Assembly (NCBI GenBank): GCA_965240325.2
Contig: OZ251226.1
Location: 930,001 to 994,000, forward strand
Length of the DNA stretch: 64,000 nt
Reading direction: 5' to 3'
Origin: Rebecca billardiae RCC1528
Taxonomy: Eukaryota > Haptophyta
Part shown: piece after piece, positions 41,385-52,009 of the stretch
How positions within the stretch are numbered: position 1 is the first letter of the stretch
Layout of the letters: the number at the start of each line of letters is the position of its first letter
The notes under the pieces: model-generated
What the model was told of the DNA's origin: nothing
What the model saw: the letters and a program-made list of their open reading frames with translations, nothing else
Databases searched by the model: none
Position numbers and translations under genes: made by a program

Positions 41385-42845
41385 ATGGCACCGTCTGCGG
41401 CTGGCGACGACCGCGGTCGCTCCGAAGCAGCTATCATCGCCAGCGCCTGCGTTCTCTGTATGGTCGGGCCATTCTCGGGGCAGCTGTTCGCTCCGTCGCT
41501 CCCAGCGATGGCGGAGGCGATCGGTGGGGGCTCCATCGGTGTCATCCAGCTCTCGATGAGCGCCTACACCATCGCCTTTGGCACTGCCCACCTGCCCGCA
41601 GGTGCGGTGTCGGACGTGTACGGGCGCGCGCCGGTGCTCGCCTTTGGTATCGGCCTGTACGCGCTCGCTTCGCTGGCGTGCCCCATGGTGGCGACGGCCA
41701 GGCAGCTGATAGTAGTGCGCTTCTTCCACGGCGCCGGTGCCGCGGCCATCTCCATCACTGGGCCCGCGTCCTTGCGCGACCTCCTAGAGTCGCCCGCTGC
41801 GCGGCAGCGCTCGATGGCGCGCGTGATCATGGCGCGGCAGACGGCCACATTCAGCTCGCCCGCGATCGGCTCGCTCGTGGCGGGCGTCCTCGGGTGGCGC
41901 TGGGTTCTTGGCCTGTACGTGCTGGTTGGCGCCTTGGCTGTGGCCGCCGCGGTGGTCCTGGTCCCACCCCTGCGCGCCAGCCATGCCCAGAAGCTCGCAG
42001 GCGAGACGGCTGCGGGCGGCACGATGGCGCTTGGCCCGGGCGCTCCGCGCAGACTCACGTGCGCGGCCATCGCTCGGCCGTTCCGCGCCCTGCTCGTTGA
42101 CCGCGCCTTCGTAGCGTACGTACTCGCCGACTCGTTCTCCCTCGCCGTGAGCCAGACCTACTCGCAAGCGGCGAGCTACGTCTTCCAGAGCTACTACGGC
42201 CTCGGGCTCGGCGGGTATGCAGTCTGGATGACACTCGTGCCCCTCTGCGTGGTTGGAGGCGTCAAGCTGACGGCGGTGGCGAGGAACGCGCTCCGCGGCG
42301 GCAATACGCGCGTGGTCAGGGCAGCCCTGCTGGCTTCCATCGGCAACGAGGCCCTGCTCCTTGCGCTGTTGCTCGTGCTGCCGCCGCACGCCGCAGCGGC
42401 ATGGTTCGCGTTTGGCTCGTTCCATTTGCTTTTCCAGGGCGTGCGCGGCATGCTCACCACGGCAGCGCAGACTATGGTCGTCGAGCTCAGCCCTGGCAAC
42501 ACGGGCAGCGCGCTGGCGTTGCTCTTCTTCGTGCGCTACGCGCTGATCACAGTCTCTGCGTACGCGATCGGCGCCCTGTACGACAGCGACTGGTGCGTGG
42601 TGGGCGCGCCTGTGCCAACTGCTGGCTTGTTTCTAGGTACTCTCGTGCTAGGCCTGATGGCATTCGACTGCTTCCGCCCACGCGGGCTGGCGGACCACAG
42701 CGCCGCGCCAGAGGCCGCCACGCCGGAGGCCGCCGCGCCGGAGGCCGCCGCGCCGGCTGCATCACCGGGTACTGCCCTGCTAGAGAGCAGGCCGCAGAGC
42801 CCGCTCCTTCATCACGTGTCTCATGCCCCCAGCTCGGCCAGCTGA
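41385..42845 (+). CDS. MFS transporter, Bcr/CflA-like drug:H+ antiporter type
   Basis: Single exon, 486 residues, about 12 hydrophobic segments in two blocks split by a loop near residues 210-240. The N-terminal half has the MFS motif A between segments 2 and 3 (GAVSDVYGRAPVL) and an R-rich motif before segment 4 (VVRFFHGAGAAA). The opening FSGQLFAPSLPAMAEAIG resembles bacterial Bcr/CflA and DHA1 exporters. A low-complexity tail of about 50 residues has a repeated PEAA motif. By family knowledge it exchanges protons for small organic compounds; substrate and membrane are unknown. The lack of introns and the bacterial-type subfamily are compatible with old lateral transfer, but codon usage looks native. 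Confidence 0.88.
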   Translation: MAPSAAGDDRGRSEAAIIASACVLCMVGPFSGQLFAPSLPAMAEAIGGGSIGVIQLSMSAYTIAFGTAHLPAGAVSDVYGRAPVLAFGIGLYALASLACPMVATARQLIVVRFFHGAGAAAISITGPASLRDLLESPAARQRSMARVIMARQTATFSSPAIGSLVAGVLGWRWVLGLYVLVGALAVAAAVVLVPPLRASHAQKLAGETAAGGTMALGPGAPRRLTCAAIARPFRALLVDRAFVAYVLADSFSLAVSQTYSQAASYVFQSYYGLGLGGYAVWMTLVPLCVVGGVKLTAVARNALRGGNTRVVRAALLASIGNEALLLALLLVLPPHAAAAWFAFGSFHLLFQGVRGMLTTAAQTMVVELSPGNTGSALALLFFVRYALITVSAYAIGALYDSDWCVVGAPVPTAGLFLGTLVLGLMAFDCFRPRGLADHSAAPEAATPEAAAPEAAAPAASPGTALLESRPQSPLLHHVSHAPSSAS

Positions 42846-43196
42846 AGCTCGAACGCGGCGGCTGCCGTTGCTGAGCCGCTGTAAGCTAGCTTGCCTAGCT
42901 AGCGGCGGTACTACTACCGCTTCAGCAATGGGCGCTTCATTCATCACTGGGCGCTTAATTCGGCCGCCACTCCAGCAGTGTGACTCGTCCTGTTACGAGT
43001 ACGACGCGCTACGCCTGAGTGAGAGAGTACGGTATCCGATACGGTCCGCCTGCCGGAGAGTGATGAGAATGGCCGGGGCCGCGCCTGGCCCGCCTGTGCA
43101 GACACTCAGGTGCCATTGCCAGTGACGCAAGAGAGGCAGCCAGTGACGACTGAGTCGGCGGCACCGCCCGCACGCGACGCCGCGACGGCACGTACG

Positions 43197-43245
<49 letters not shown>

Positions 43246-43680
43246 ACTAGAGAGAGAATCATCATCAGATTCAGACTTCAGTCTTCAGAGTCAGAGAGAT
43301 CATCACGAGAGATCATCACGAGAGAGAGAGAGACGGAGAGAGAGAGAGAGTAGCAGTCATCGTCCCAGACCGAGTCACGACAGACGACTACTTAACGACA
43401 GTACTGCTGCTGAGGGCATGAGCGGACTCGTGACCGACTCCGAGTCCGATCACTGTTCACTCCGAGTGACGTACGGCTTACGGAATAACCGTCACGTAGC
43501 CGTTACGTGCCTATCAATATAGTGATCGCGGAGTGAGACGACGACATCGGATGACTGTGTTAGAAGACACTAGACAGTACGTGATGAGTACGGCGGTAGT
43601 AAGACAGATAATCGTTATTGATAGTAGTGCGGCTCTGCAAAGGTCAGAGCCGCAAGGCATGGGCGAGTGCGCCGACGACG
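42846..43680. other. Intergenic region with (AG)n tract
   Basis: 3' flank of the MFS gene. It contains an AG run at 43201-43240 and further purine-rich DNA to about 43350. No gene seen. Confidence 0.55.
43201..43240. repeat. (AG)n microsatellite
   Basis: Twenty uninterrupted AG units, followed by imperfect AG-rich sequence. Confidence 0.97.
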
Positions 43681-43683
43681 TGT

Positions 43684-43744
43684 GTCCGGCGAGCCGCGGT
43701 GGGGCGCAGTGTGCGCGCCCCAGCTTTGTCGCGGCTGCCATCAT
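43684..43744 (-). promoter_or_regulatory. Candidate type II SECIS element of the thioredoxin reductase 3' UTR
   Basis: On the minus strand, about 160 nt past the TAA. The transcript reads ATGA (43744-43741), a helix strand GGCAGCCGCG, an unpaired stretch containing AAA (43727-43725), an 8-bp apical stem TGGGGCGC/GCGCCCCA, the returning strand CGCGGCT-C-GCC, then GGAC with the GA of the quartet at 43686-43685. Order and spacing match the eukaryotic type II SECIS consensus. Folding was judged by eye. Confidence 0.78.
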
Positions 43745-43903
43745 GTCGCGCCGCCGCGCGCGCTGCCAAGCAGGCGAGCGCGCGCAGCGGCAGCAGTCGT
43801 CGGCCCACAGGCCGTGATCTCAGCAAAGCGGCCACCGGCCACTCGCGCCGCGCACTGTGCCGCAGAGGGCGACAGGCGGTGGCGCGAGCGCACTGGTGGC
43901 CGC

Positions 43904-45736
43904 TTAACCTCAGCAGCCCGCCTTCTCGGCGCTGACGCCCGAGCTCTTGGTCACCTTGAGGATGGTGAACTCCTCCGCGTTGGTCGGGTGGATGCCGACC
44001 GTGTCGTCAAACAGCTCCTTGGTCGCGCCGCACTTCATCGCGACCGCAAAGCCCTGCGTGATCTCGCCCGCGGCGGGCCCACACACGTGGAGGCCGATGA
44101 CGCGCTCGTTGTCGCGATTGTCGACGACCAGCTTGGCGTAGCACGCGTTGTCGCCGCGGTGTGGCACCGTCCACTCGAGCGGCTTGAAGTACGAGTGGTA
44201 CACCTCGATGTTGGCCTGCGCGGCGCGGGGCAGCCGCAGCGAGCCGGCCGGCGAGGCGACAGTGAGGCGCGCAGCCCTGGAGCGAGTGATGGCGAGGCGC
44301 GTGCGCGGCGGGAGGGCGGCATGCGGCGCGCCCGCCGGCGGGGCGACGCGCGGCCGCCGCGCACCTCGCCCAGCTTGGCGATGGCGTCCTCTTCGCTCAG
44401 GCCGACGCAGCCGTACTCGAGCGGCGTGAACACGGTAGTGGGCACGCCGTCATAGTCCATGGGCTTTGTCGCGCCGGCAAAGATGCGCTTGGCCAGCAGC
44501 TTGCCGGCCTGGATGGCGACGGGCGTGAGCTCGGGCCGGCCGTCGAGCACGTCGCCGATCGCGAAGATGTGCTCCACGTTCGTCTGCTCCCCCTTCGCCG
44601 GGATCTTGCCGGTCTTCGGGTTGACCTGCACGCCGGCCTTGTCCAGGCCGATCTTGCTCGTCTCCGCGTCGCGTCCGATCGCGACGAGCACGGTGTCGAA
44701 GAGGCCCTCGCCGACCGTGCCGTCGGCGTACTTCCACGTGACCTTCTTCTGGCCGTTCTCCGCCGCCTCGACCGCCGTCGGCACCGCCTGCTCGATGAAG
44801 CTGACGCCGTGCTCCTGCATGTACGCCTTGACCTGCCCCGCCATCTGCTGGTCAAAGCCGCGCAGCGGGATCGAGCGCATCATCACGTGCGCCTTCATGC
44901 CGAGGCCGTGGATGAAGCCAGCGCACTCGAGGGAGATGTACGACGCGCCGATGCACAGCGTGGTGCCTGGGGGCGAGGGCAGCGCGAAGAGGTCGTCCGA
45001 CGAGATCGTCAGCTCCTTCCCCCCCGGGATCTCCGGGTAGCGTGGCCGGCCGCCCACCGCGATCACAAAGCGCGCGCCCGTGACCGTCGTGACCTTGCCC
45101 TTCTTGTCCGTGCACTCGATGGTGTGCGGGTCGGTGAAGACGGCGTACGCGTTGAGGTACTTGATGCCCTCGGTCATCAGCTCCGAGCGGTACCCAAAGT
45201 TCAGGCTCTTGATGTGGTTCTGCACATTCTCCACCATCGCCTCCCACTTGTGCGACACCTCCGGCACCTCCCACCCGTAGCTGCGCGCGTCGCTCATGCC
45301 CTCGCCGAGCAGGGCAGCCTGGTGCATCAGCTTCTTCGGGATGCAGCCCACGTTCACGCACGTGCCACCGAGGCCCCACTTGGTGCCAGCGGGCGAAGGC
45401 TGCACGAAGTCGCACACGGCGACCTTGGCGCCTAGCATCGCGGCGTTCTTCCCACACGAGAGACCACCGGACCCGCCGCCGATGACCTGCGCGGCGGCGC
45501 GGCGAGGGCGCGGGCGGGACAAGGGGCGGGCATCAGGTGCGGCTCGCACGCCCACCCGCGGCTGAGACTAGCAGCCGCGCACAGCCCTGGCCTGCGCGCA
45601 CGATCAGATCATAGTCGTACGAGTGCTCGCCAATCTTCGGGCCGTTGCTGACGACCGGCACCGCCTCGGCCCCGCTGCCGTTGGCCTCGCCCATCGCTGC
45701 GTCACCACCCGCGCCACCCGTCAGCCAAGACAGCAT
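43904..45736 (-). CDS. TXNRD: Selenocysteine-containing thioredoxin reductase, animal type
   Basis: Three exons on the minus strand, 45736-45602, 45486-44365 and 44215-43904, encode 522 residues. Introns of 115 and 149 bp start GTGCGC and end in GCAG. The first join restores [16 protein letters not shown], the FAD-binding start of the family. The redox pair is in CVNVGC (Cys88, Cys93). The NADPH region has [12 protein letters not shown], the second FAD contact is IFAIGDV, and HPTNAEEF holds the catalytic His-Glu of the interface domain. The C-terminus reads AGC, TGA (43912-43910), GGT, TAA, so recoding TGA gives the GCUG ending of animal high-Mr thioredoxin reductases. A candidate SECIS lies downstream. 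The enzyme moves electrons from NADPH through FAD and disulfide to the selenylsulfide and then thioredoxin. The TGA would otherwise truncate just the last two residues. Confidence 0.94.
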
Positions 45737-47095
45737 GCGCGCTCGCTTGAGCGGACGCCCCGCCGTCCGCAGCGCGAGTATGATTCACGCCACCGCCGGC
45801 GCCCCGGTGTCGAGCTCGGAGCAACCCCGCTATTGATCCCCGGCTTGACCGCGCGATGGGAAATATGACGACAGTTGGCGGCTGGTCCGGGAGCCCGGAC
45901 GCATGCCGGTTGGCAAGGGGGAATGGCGGATCACACGGAACCGGGCCGGGGGGGCCGTGAGACTGACCCGCCCGCGTGTTTCTGGACTCTGGAGGCGCTG
46001 CCGTGCTGAGTGCACGGCGCCTGCGGCACGATGCCGACCCCGGGGGTCTCGCTTGCGGCAGCGGCGGTGTTCCCCTTCGTGGGCTAGGCACGTGGGTGAT
46101 CATGTGGAAGTTGCCCCCGTGGTCGACACTCCTGGGAGCACAGTGCTCGTCTTCACGGCGCAGCTCGTGCCGGTGCTGGCACAACGCAGCAGGGAGAGCT
46201 AGCTGCTGCTCAATCGTCCGCCGCCGGCATCATCAGGCGACTCTGCAGATCCCGAAGATTCTTCGGCGCCAGCGTCTGCTTGATCGGCTACAGGCTGCCA
46301 ACATCGTCAGTGACAATCGGCGCGCTATCATCGGTTCTGCCGGCTTTAGCAGTCGAACCGCCGCCCCCCGCGGCCTATTGTACTCGTTGGCATCCACCGA
46401 GTATAAGTTCATACCGCGAGACTTCAATGATGATCATCATCCTGGGCATGCAACGAGCGCGATATCGTCGCCGCAGTGGCACCAACCGTGCGACGGGCGC
46501 TTATTACTAAGTTGAAATCGATTATTCGTCGTGTAGCTTATGATCATCATCAATAATAAAGTAATTACTACAATTAGTTCAATAAATGACGAATCAGTAG
46601 TCGTAGCTAGCAGCATATTCAGACTACTTTATTGCAGGCCGCCGGCGCCGGTCCATGATCGTCGCGAAGTGATCGTGACCACGACTCACGATGTCAGTCA
46701 GTCTGACTGGCGGACTGTCAGTGCCTCCGTCTGACTGACTAGTGACTGTAGTCAGTCTGACACTGCTAAGTCACACTGTCAGTGACAGTGTCACATAGAT
46801 CGTCCGACCCGTACCCTCATTATAAGCATTAGGATCGATGAGCGAGATAAGAGAGTGCTAGAGAGAGAGCGCGAGTGAGAGAGCGAGAGAGAGAGACGGA
46901 CGAGAGGGCGAGAGAGCGACGAGAGCGAGAGCGAGAGAGAGAAAGAGTAGCGAGAGAGAGAAAGAGTCAAGCGCGCGCAAGAGCCGAGACACAGAGTGAG
47001 ATGAAGTACAATGAGCCAGGCGAAGCTGTCCGAGCTCCGCAAGCTCCGCGAGCTGCCCGCACCGGGTGCCCATCGCCTCGTAGCCTCGCATCGAT
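45737..47095. other. Intergenic region between TXNRD and flavin monooxygenase
   Basis: TXNRD promoter side and monooxygenase 3' side. It contains an AT-rich patch near 46520-46620, a short hairpin near 46776-46796 (ACACTGTCA/TGACAGTGT) and an AG-rich tract at about 46860-46975. No gene is supported. Confidence 0.5.
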
Positions 47096-48769
47096 CTAGA
47101 AGGCCACCGGCCCTGCGATGTTGAGGGCGGCGAGGTAGTCGATGACGAGTTTGCTCGCCTGGTCGTGGGCGTAGCGCCCGAGGCACAGGCCGCCACCCAT
47201 CACGATCAGCGTCGTCGAAGGCTGCGCGTCGCTCCCAAACAGCTCGACCGCGTCCACCCAGTCGTCCATCATCACGGTCACGATGTCCTCTTGGTGCCTG
47301 CTCCAGAGGGAGAGGACGCGATCGGTCTGATCGGGGCCGACGGCGAGGACCACCTGCGGCCGCGCGAGCCTTGGCAGCGTCGAGAGCAGCTTGAGCGCGG
47401 CCGCCTTGGGCATCTCGCGCCACGCGACCAGCATCGGCCGCAGCGAGTGGATCAGCTGCAGGTGGCGCACGACCGCAGGGTGGGGGTCGCCAAAGCGCAC
47501 GCGCGCGCGGCGCCAGGCGCGCAGCGTGGAGCTGTGCACGAGGCGCTCGGAGCCAGGTACGACACCCGCGCGGGGTACGAACAGATAGGCCAGGTCGACC
47601 GGCAGCCCGCCGCGCGCCACCTTGAGCGCCGAGCCCGCGCCGCGCACCGCGCTCGCGAGCGCGCTCGGCTCCCACAGCAGCCGGCCGATCTGGAGCGAGT
47701 CAGCGATCAGCGCGCGCGTGCTCGGGAGGCACTCGGCCTCGTACTTGCCGAGCAGCGCGTCGGTGGCCGCGCCCGACCACACGAGCGTGAGCTTGCGGCA
47801 CAGGTTGTGCGCGTTGCGCAGCCCCGCGCTCAGACCCTGCCCCAGGAAGGGCGGCACGCCGTGCGCCGCGTCGCCGCACAGGAAGACGCGTCCCGACTGC
47901 CAGCTCGGCGCGAGGCACGCCTGGAAGCGGTACACCCCATGACGCACGAGCCGCACGCTCTCCATCCGGCCGGGCTGGACGAACGGCTCGATCAGCTCGC
48001 GCACGCGCTCCGGCGCCTGCAGCTTGAGCGCGTCGTCGGCGCTGTCGACGCGGAACTCCCAGCGCACCCGGTCCTTCTGACCGCTCAGCGCAAACATGAC
48101 GGGCCGGCGGCCGTCCACCACGTGGTAGATGGCGGCCCGCGCGCCGTAGAGCACGCTCATCGGCGCGTACGCGTCCACCACCAGGGACGCCCCGCTCTCG
48201 CCGAGGCTCTCCATCCGCACGCCGATCTGCTCGCGCACAAAGCTGCTCGCGCCGTCGCAGCCGACCACAAAGCCGCCCTGCAGCTCGCGCAGCTTGCCCG
48301 TCGCGCCCTCTCGCACGACGAGGCGCGGCGTGCCGTCCTTTGCGCTCCACAGATTCACGGCGGACGTGCCGAACAGCGCGTTCACCTGCGGGTGCTTCGT
48401 GAGCACCCGCCACAGCATCGCTTCGAGCTCCGTCTGGTCAAAGAAGAGGCGCCAGTCGTCGTCGCTCGAGTCCGTCGTCACAAACGGCTCGCCTTGCGAC
48501 CAGCGGTGCATGTCCGCGTAGTAGCCGGCCGCGAGACATCGCTCGAACGCTACCTGCTCGGCCTCGACACCGAGCGCCGCGCGTATCATCGCCACGGAGA
48601 AGCTGTCGACGCTGAGGGCGCGCGGGTACGGGTACGCCTGCCGCTTCTCCTCGACAAGGGCGACGCGCATGCCCGCGCGCGCAAGTTGGAGCGCCGTCAC
48701 GCTGCCAACAGGGCCGCCGCCGACGACGATGGCATCGTACGGCGACTCCACCGCTCGGCGCCTCGCCAT
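47096..48769 (-). CDS. FAD-dependent aromatic-ring hydroxylase (PheA/MhpA-like)
   Basis: Single exon, 557 residues. Group A flavoprotein monooxygenase motifs are present in order: the N-terminal dinucleotide fold (VVGGGPVGSVTALQLARAG, about 16-34), the DG motif (VVGCDGASSFVRE) and the GD motif (RVFLCGDAAHGVPPF with GQGLSAGLRNAHNL). The last 90 residues resemble the thioredoxin-like C-terminal domain of the PheA/TfdB group but lack a redox Cys pair. Known members use NAD(P)H and oxygen to hydroxylate phenols or polyketides. The substrate here is unknown. There is no leader peptide. It is intronless and most like bacterial enzymes, so lateral origin is possible. Confidence 0.9.
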   Translation of the reverse strand: MARRRAVESPYDAIVVGGGPVGSVTALQLARAGMRVALVEEKRQAYPYPRALSVDSFSVAMIRAALGVEAEQVAFERCLAAGYYADMHRWSQGEPFVTTDSSDDDWRLFFDQTELEAMLWRVLTKHPQVNALFGTSAVNLWSAKDGTPRLVVREGATGKLRELQGGFVVGCDGASSFVREQIGVRMESLGESGASLVVDAYAPMSVLYGARAAIYHVVDGRRPVMFALSGQKDRVRWEFRVDSADDALKLQAPERVRELIEPFVQPGRMESVRLVRHGVYRFQACLAPSWQSGRVFLCGDAAHGVPPFLGQGLSAGLRNAHNLCRKLTLVWSGAATDALLGKYEAECLPSTRALIADSLQIGRLLWEPSALASAVRGAGSALKVARGGLPVDLAYLFVPRAGVVPGSERLVHSSTLRAWRRARVRFGDPHPAVVRHLQLIHSLRPMLVAWREMPKAAALKLLSTLPRLARPQVVLAVGPDQTDRVLSLWSRHQEDIVTVMMDDWVDAVELFGSDAQPSTTLIVMGGGLCLGRYAHDQASKLVIDYLAALNIAGPVAF

Positions 48770-49131
48770 CGCCGTGCGCGTCGCACGGCGCCAAGCGTGT
48801 CCGAAAAGTGGTGCGCGCGACTGCAGCTTGTACTAAAAGTAGTAGCTGCACTGGTGATTTCATTTCAGCTTGCCGTGGTCCTGTGAAAGTCCTGCCAGCC
48901 GTCCAGATCGGAGATCGGCATCTCCCAGTCTGCAAACGGTGCGTGCTTGCGACGCAACGATCGACGCGATTCGTACTTTGCTCTCAACGCGTCCGCGCGT
49001 TGGTCGCTCCGGAATCGCGCCTGCCTAATTCGGGGCTTCTCGGAGTGCGAATCTGACCCGCTCCCACGTGCGTGGGGCGCGCCAAAACGTGCTGTGGCTC
49101 GGCGAGCTCATCAAGTGTGGCCGTGCGCGTA
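48770..49131. other. Divergent promoter region, monooxygenase / aminotransferase
   Basis: 362 bp between divergent starts. No motif assigned. Confidence 0.5.
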
Positions 49132-50527
49132 ATGATGGCCCTGCGCTCGACGTCGCAGCTCCTCGCGGCGCCTGCGCGCGCCCGCGTGGCGCAGTTCAGC
49201 ACGGCGGCGGCGATCCAGAAGTACAACATCCCCGAGCCGGAAGTGCCGCCCCCGCGCGACTTCGGCCAGCTCAACCCGCCGCCGCGACTCATGCTCGGGC
49301 CTGGGCCATCAAACGCACACCCGCGCGTGTACACGGCGATGGCGACGCCAATGGTGGGCCACATGGACGCGCACTTCATCCAGCTGATGGAGGAGGCAAA
49401 GGAGCTGCTCCGCTACGTCTGGCAGACGAAAAACCCCTTCACCGTCCCTGTGAGCGGCACCGGCTCCGCGGCGTGGGAGGCTGCCCACGCAAACCTCACA
49501 GAGCCCGGGGACGTCACGCTGTGTGCCGTCAACGGCTACTTCGGCGAGCGCGCGGTGGACATGTCGTCGCGGTACACGTCGAACGTGGCGCGCATCGACA
49601 AGCCGTGGGGCGAGGTCTTCACGCTCGACGAGATCAAGGAGGCCTTCGCAAAGTACAAGCCGCAGCTCTTTTGGATTGCCAACGCGGAGACGTCGACCGG
49701 CGCGCGGCAGCCGATGGAGGGCATCGCCGAGATCTGCCACCAGTACGACTGCCTGCTGCTGGCGGACACGGTGACGTCGATCGGCGGCGTGCCGCTCTAC
49801 ATCGACAAATGGGGCATCGACGCGGCGTACGCCGGCGGCCAGAAGGCCCTCGGCATCCCGCCGGGCATGGCGCCGCTGACGTTTGGCGAGCGCGCGCTCG
49901 AGAAGATGTCGCGCCGGAAAGAGCCGGTCAAGAACTGGTACCTCGACATGAACATGATCCGCAAGTACATGCTCGCCGAGGGCAATGCGCCGCGCTCGTA
50001 CCACCACACCGCCCCCATCTCGATGCTGTACGCGTTCCGCGAGGGCCTCAAGGTTGTCTCTGAGGAGGGCCTGCAGAACAGCTGGGCCAGGTGCGCGCTG
50101 CGCCGCGCGCCGCCCGTCGGGGCGGAGCCGCGCCGCGCGCGCGCGGGGGAGCGGCTCTTGCGAGGTGGGCGCGCACGGCTGACCCGGCTCCCGCGCACGC
50201 CGCGCCCCCTCGGCACGGCGCAGGCACCGCGAGAACGGCGAGATGTTCTGGGAGGGCCTCGGTGAGCTTGGCCTCAAGCCGCACGTGGCGTACGAGCACC
50301 GCCTGCCGACGCTCACGACCGTGCGGATCCCGGAGGGAGTCGACGGCAAGCTGGTGGTGAAGCACTGCCTGGACAACTACAACATCGAGATCGCCGGTGG
50401 CCTCGGCGAGCTCGCGGGCGTGGTGTGGCGGATTGGCTTCATGGGCTACAACTCGAAGAAGGAGAACGTGATGACGCTGCTCGCCGCCTTCAAGAGTGCG
50501 CTCAAGGAGCAGGGCAAGCTGCCCTAG
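49132..50527 (+). CDS. Alanine/serine-glyoxylate aminotransferase
   Basis: Two exons, 49132-50090 and 50224-50527, encode 420 residues. The 133-bp intron starts GTGCGC, ends GCGCAG and splits an Arg codon; joining restores LQNSWARHRENGEMFW, the expected family segment. Residues 1-25 (MMALRSTSQLLAAPARARVA) look like a mitochondrial presequence. Class V PLP enzyme motifs: the GPGPSNAHPRV start, SGTGSAAWEA cofactor loop, WIANAETSTG, the ADTVTSIGG aspartate motif and the Schiff-base lysine in AGGQKALG (about residue 238). By family knowledge it converts glyoxylate to glycine with alanine or serine as donor, in photorespiration. Donor preference cannot be read from sequence. Confidence 0.94.
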
Positions 50528-50841
50528 GCTTGCTCGTCACGCCGTCCTCGCGTGCGGCTTTCCGCCGCCCGTCCTCTCGCGCTCGCGCTCGTGGGTCCGG
50601 GCCACCGCCACGCTGTGCCGCGCACGGCGAGACGGCATGTGCGCACGCCCCCGACAGCCTGCAGTCAAGAGCTCGCCGGGCCGCATCAGTCACACTGTCC
50701 GTGTGTCACTGAGGCTGGGCTGAGCACAGTCTCCTCGCAGGGACATCACTATGAGCCGGCGGGAGTTTGAGAAGTTAGCCAATGGTCGCGGCGGACGACT
50801 ACCCGCTGCTCGTCGGTTGTATGTAGAATGACGCCATCACG

Positions 50842-50872
<31 letters not shown>

Positions 50873-50917
50873 TGTATGTATGTATGTATGTATGTATGTA
50901 TGTATGTATGTATGTAT

Positions 50918-50992
<75 letters not shown>

Positions 50993-52009
50993 TAGCCACT
51001 CCGCCATGCCCGGCTCGTACAAGGCGTCGGGTACGAATGGACTCTGGAGCTGGATGGTCGCGGCGCGCGGCGTCGTGGAGTAGACAGACCACAATGATCA
51101 ATCATGGAACGATCAGGTTAGCTATGTTGGGATTTGAGCAACGAACGACAGCGGGCGCTGGCAGCGGCGTGGCGGTTGAGCTGCTGCCCGAGGTCGAGAG
51201 GGCGCCCGCGAGTCCCGTTTATAAGTTGGAGCGGGCGTCCAAGTAGTCGTTGATGAATCCCGTTTAGAAATAGAAGAGACGAGGACTGCGCGGCCGCGCG
51301 CGCACGATCGATCGCGACGCTCGGCGAGCAGACACGCGTCAGAGTGCGCCGCACCCGCGCGACGCACGGGCGCGAGGCGAGCGCGTATCTCAAACGATGA
51401 AGCGTGCGGGTTGACGCGACAGCGGCGAGAGCAAGAGACCATTGCATGAGGGGCGACGCGGCGAAGACAGATGATGACGTCGCGCCGCCGAACGATCAGG
51501 CGGGGAGCCGGGCCACACAGACAGCCAGCGACCTTACCGAGCAGAGGGGCTGCGGCGACTGCGGTGCACCTCCTGCAGCGGAGCGTGCACCCGGCAGTGC
51601 CCGATGCAGGCGATTCCCTTGCCCAGCTCGGCGCCTTCGTCGTGAGCAGCCCCATGGCGCCCCCGAGAGTGAAGCCTGATCGATCCGATGTGAGCGGTAA
51701 CCAACCGAGTCCTGCAGGTGCGCCGCTGTGGGCCAGATTGGCAGCGCACCAGGACTCCGCCTGCGCGCGGCGGTGCGCACAGGACAACGCAGGAATGCCG
51801 TGCGAGCCGGATTCTTGGCGTCGCTCATAGACACTCAGTTATAGGTTCCCTATAACGCCACATATATCGGTATATGTATGTAATGTATGGCGACACTGCG
51901 GCGTCGCGTGACACACGGTCACGGCCACGGGAACATACAGGATTTTAGTGACGAGGATACCATCGTCATGTTCCTCGGGACGCGAATGCGCCCGCCGCCA
52001 TGCTCTGCG
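50528..52009. other. Convergent intergenic region
   Basis: 1.5 kb between the aminotransferase (+) and GPATCH1 (-). Apart from the compound microsatellite nothing was recognised; ORFs near 51120-51830 look non-coding. Confidence 0.5.
50844..50990. repeat. Compound microsatellite (ATGT)n-(TA)n
   Basis: About 80 bp of ATGT tetranucleotides followed directly by about 64 bp of TA. It lies in non-coding DNA. Confidence 0.97.

Noticed and set aside
38744-42100. Plus-strand ORF of 1118 codons opposite RAP gene 2
   Set aside because: Mirror image of the 111-bp coding repeats; the same artefact occurs opposite RAP gene 1. It also runs through the start of the MFS gene in a different frame.
43201-43340. 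Direct-repeat array considered as CRISPR-like
   Set aside because: It is a simple AG microsatellite without unique spacers. No CRISPR is expected in nuclear eukaryotic DNA.
50840-51100. ORFs made of Tyr/Ile/His repeats on both strands
   Set aside because: Translations of the (ATGT)n and (TA)n microsatellite.
51122-51787. 221-codon minus-strand ORF
   Set aside because: No domain, and adjacent frames are similarly open.
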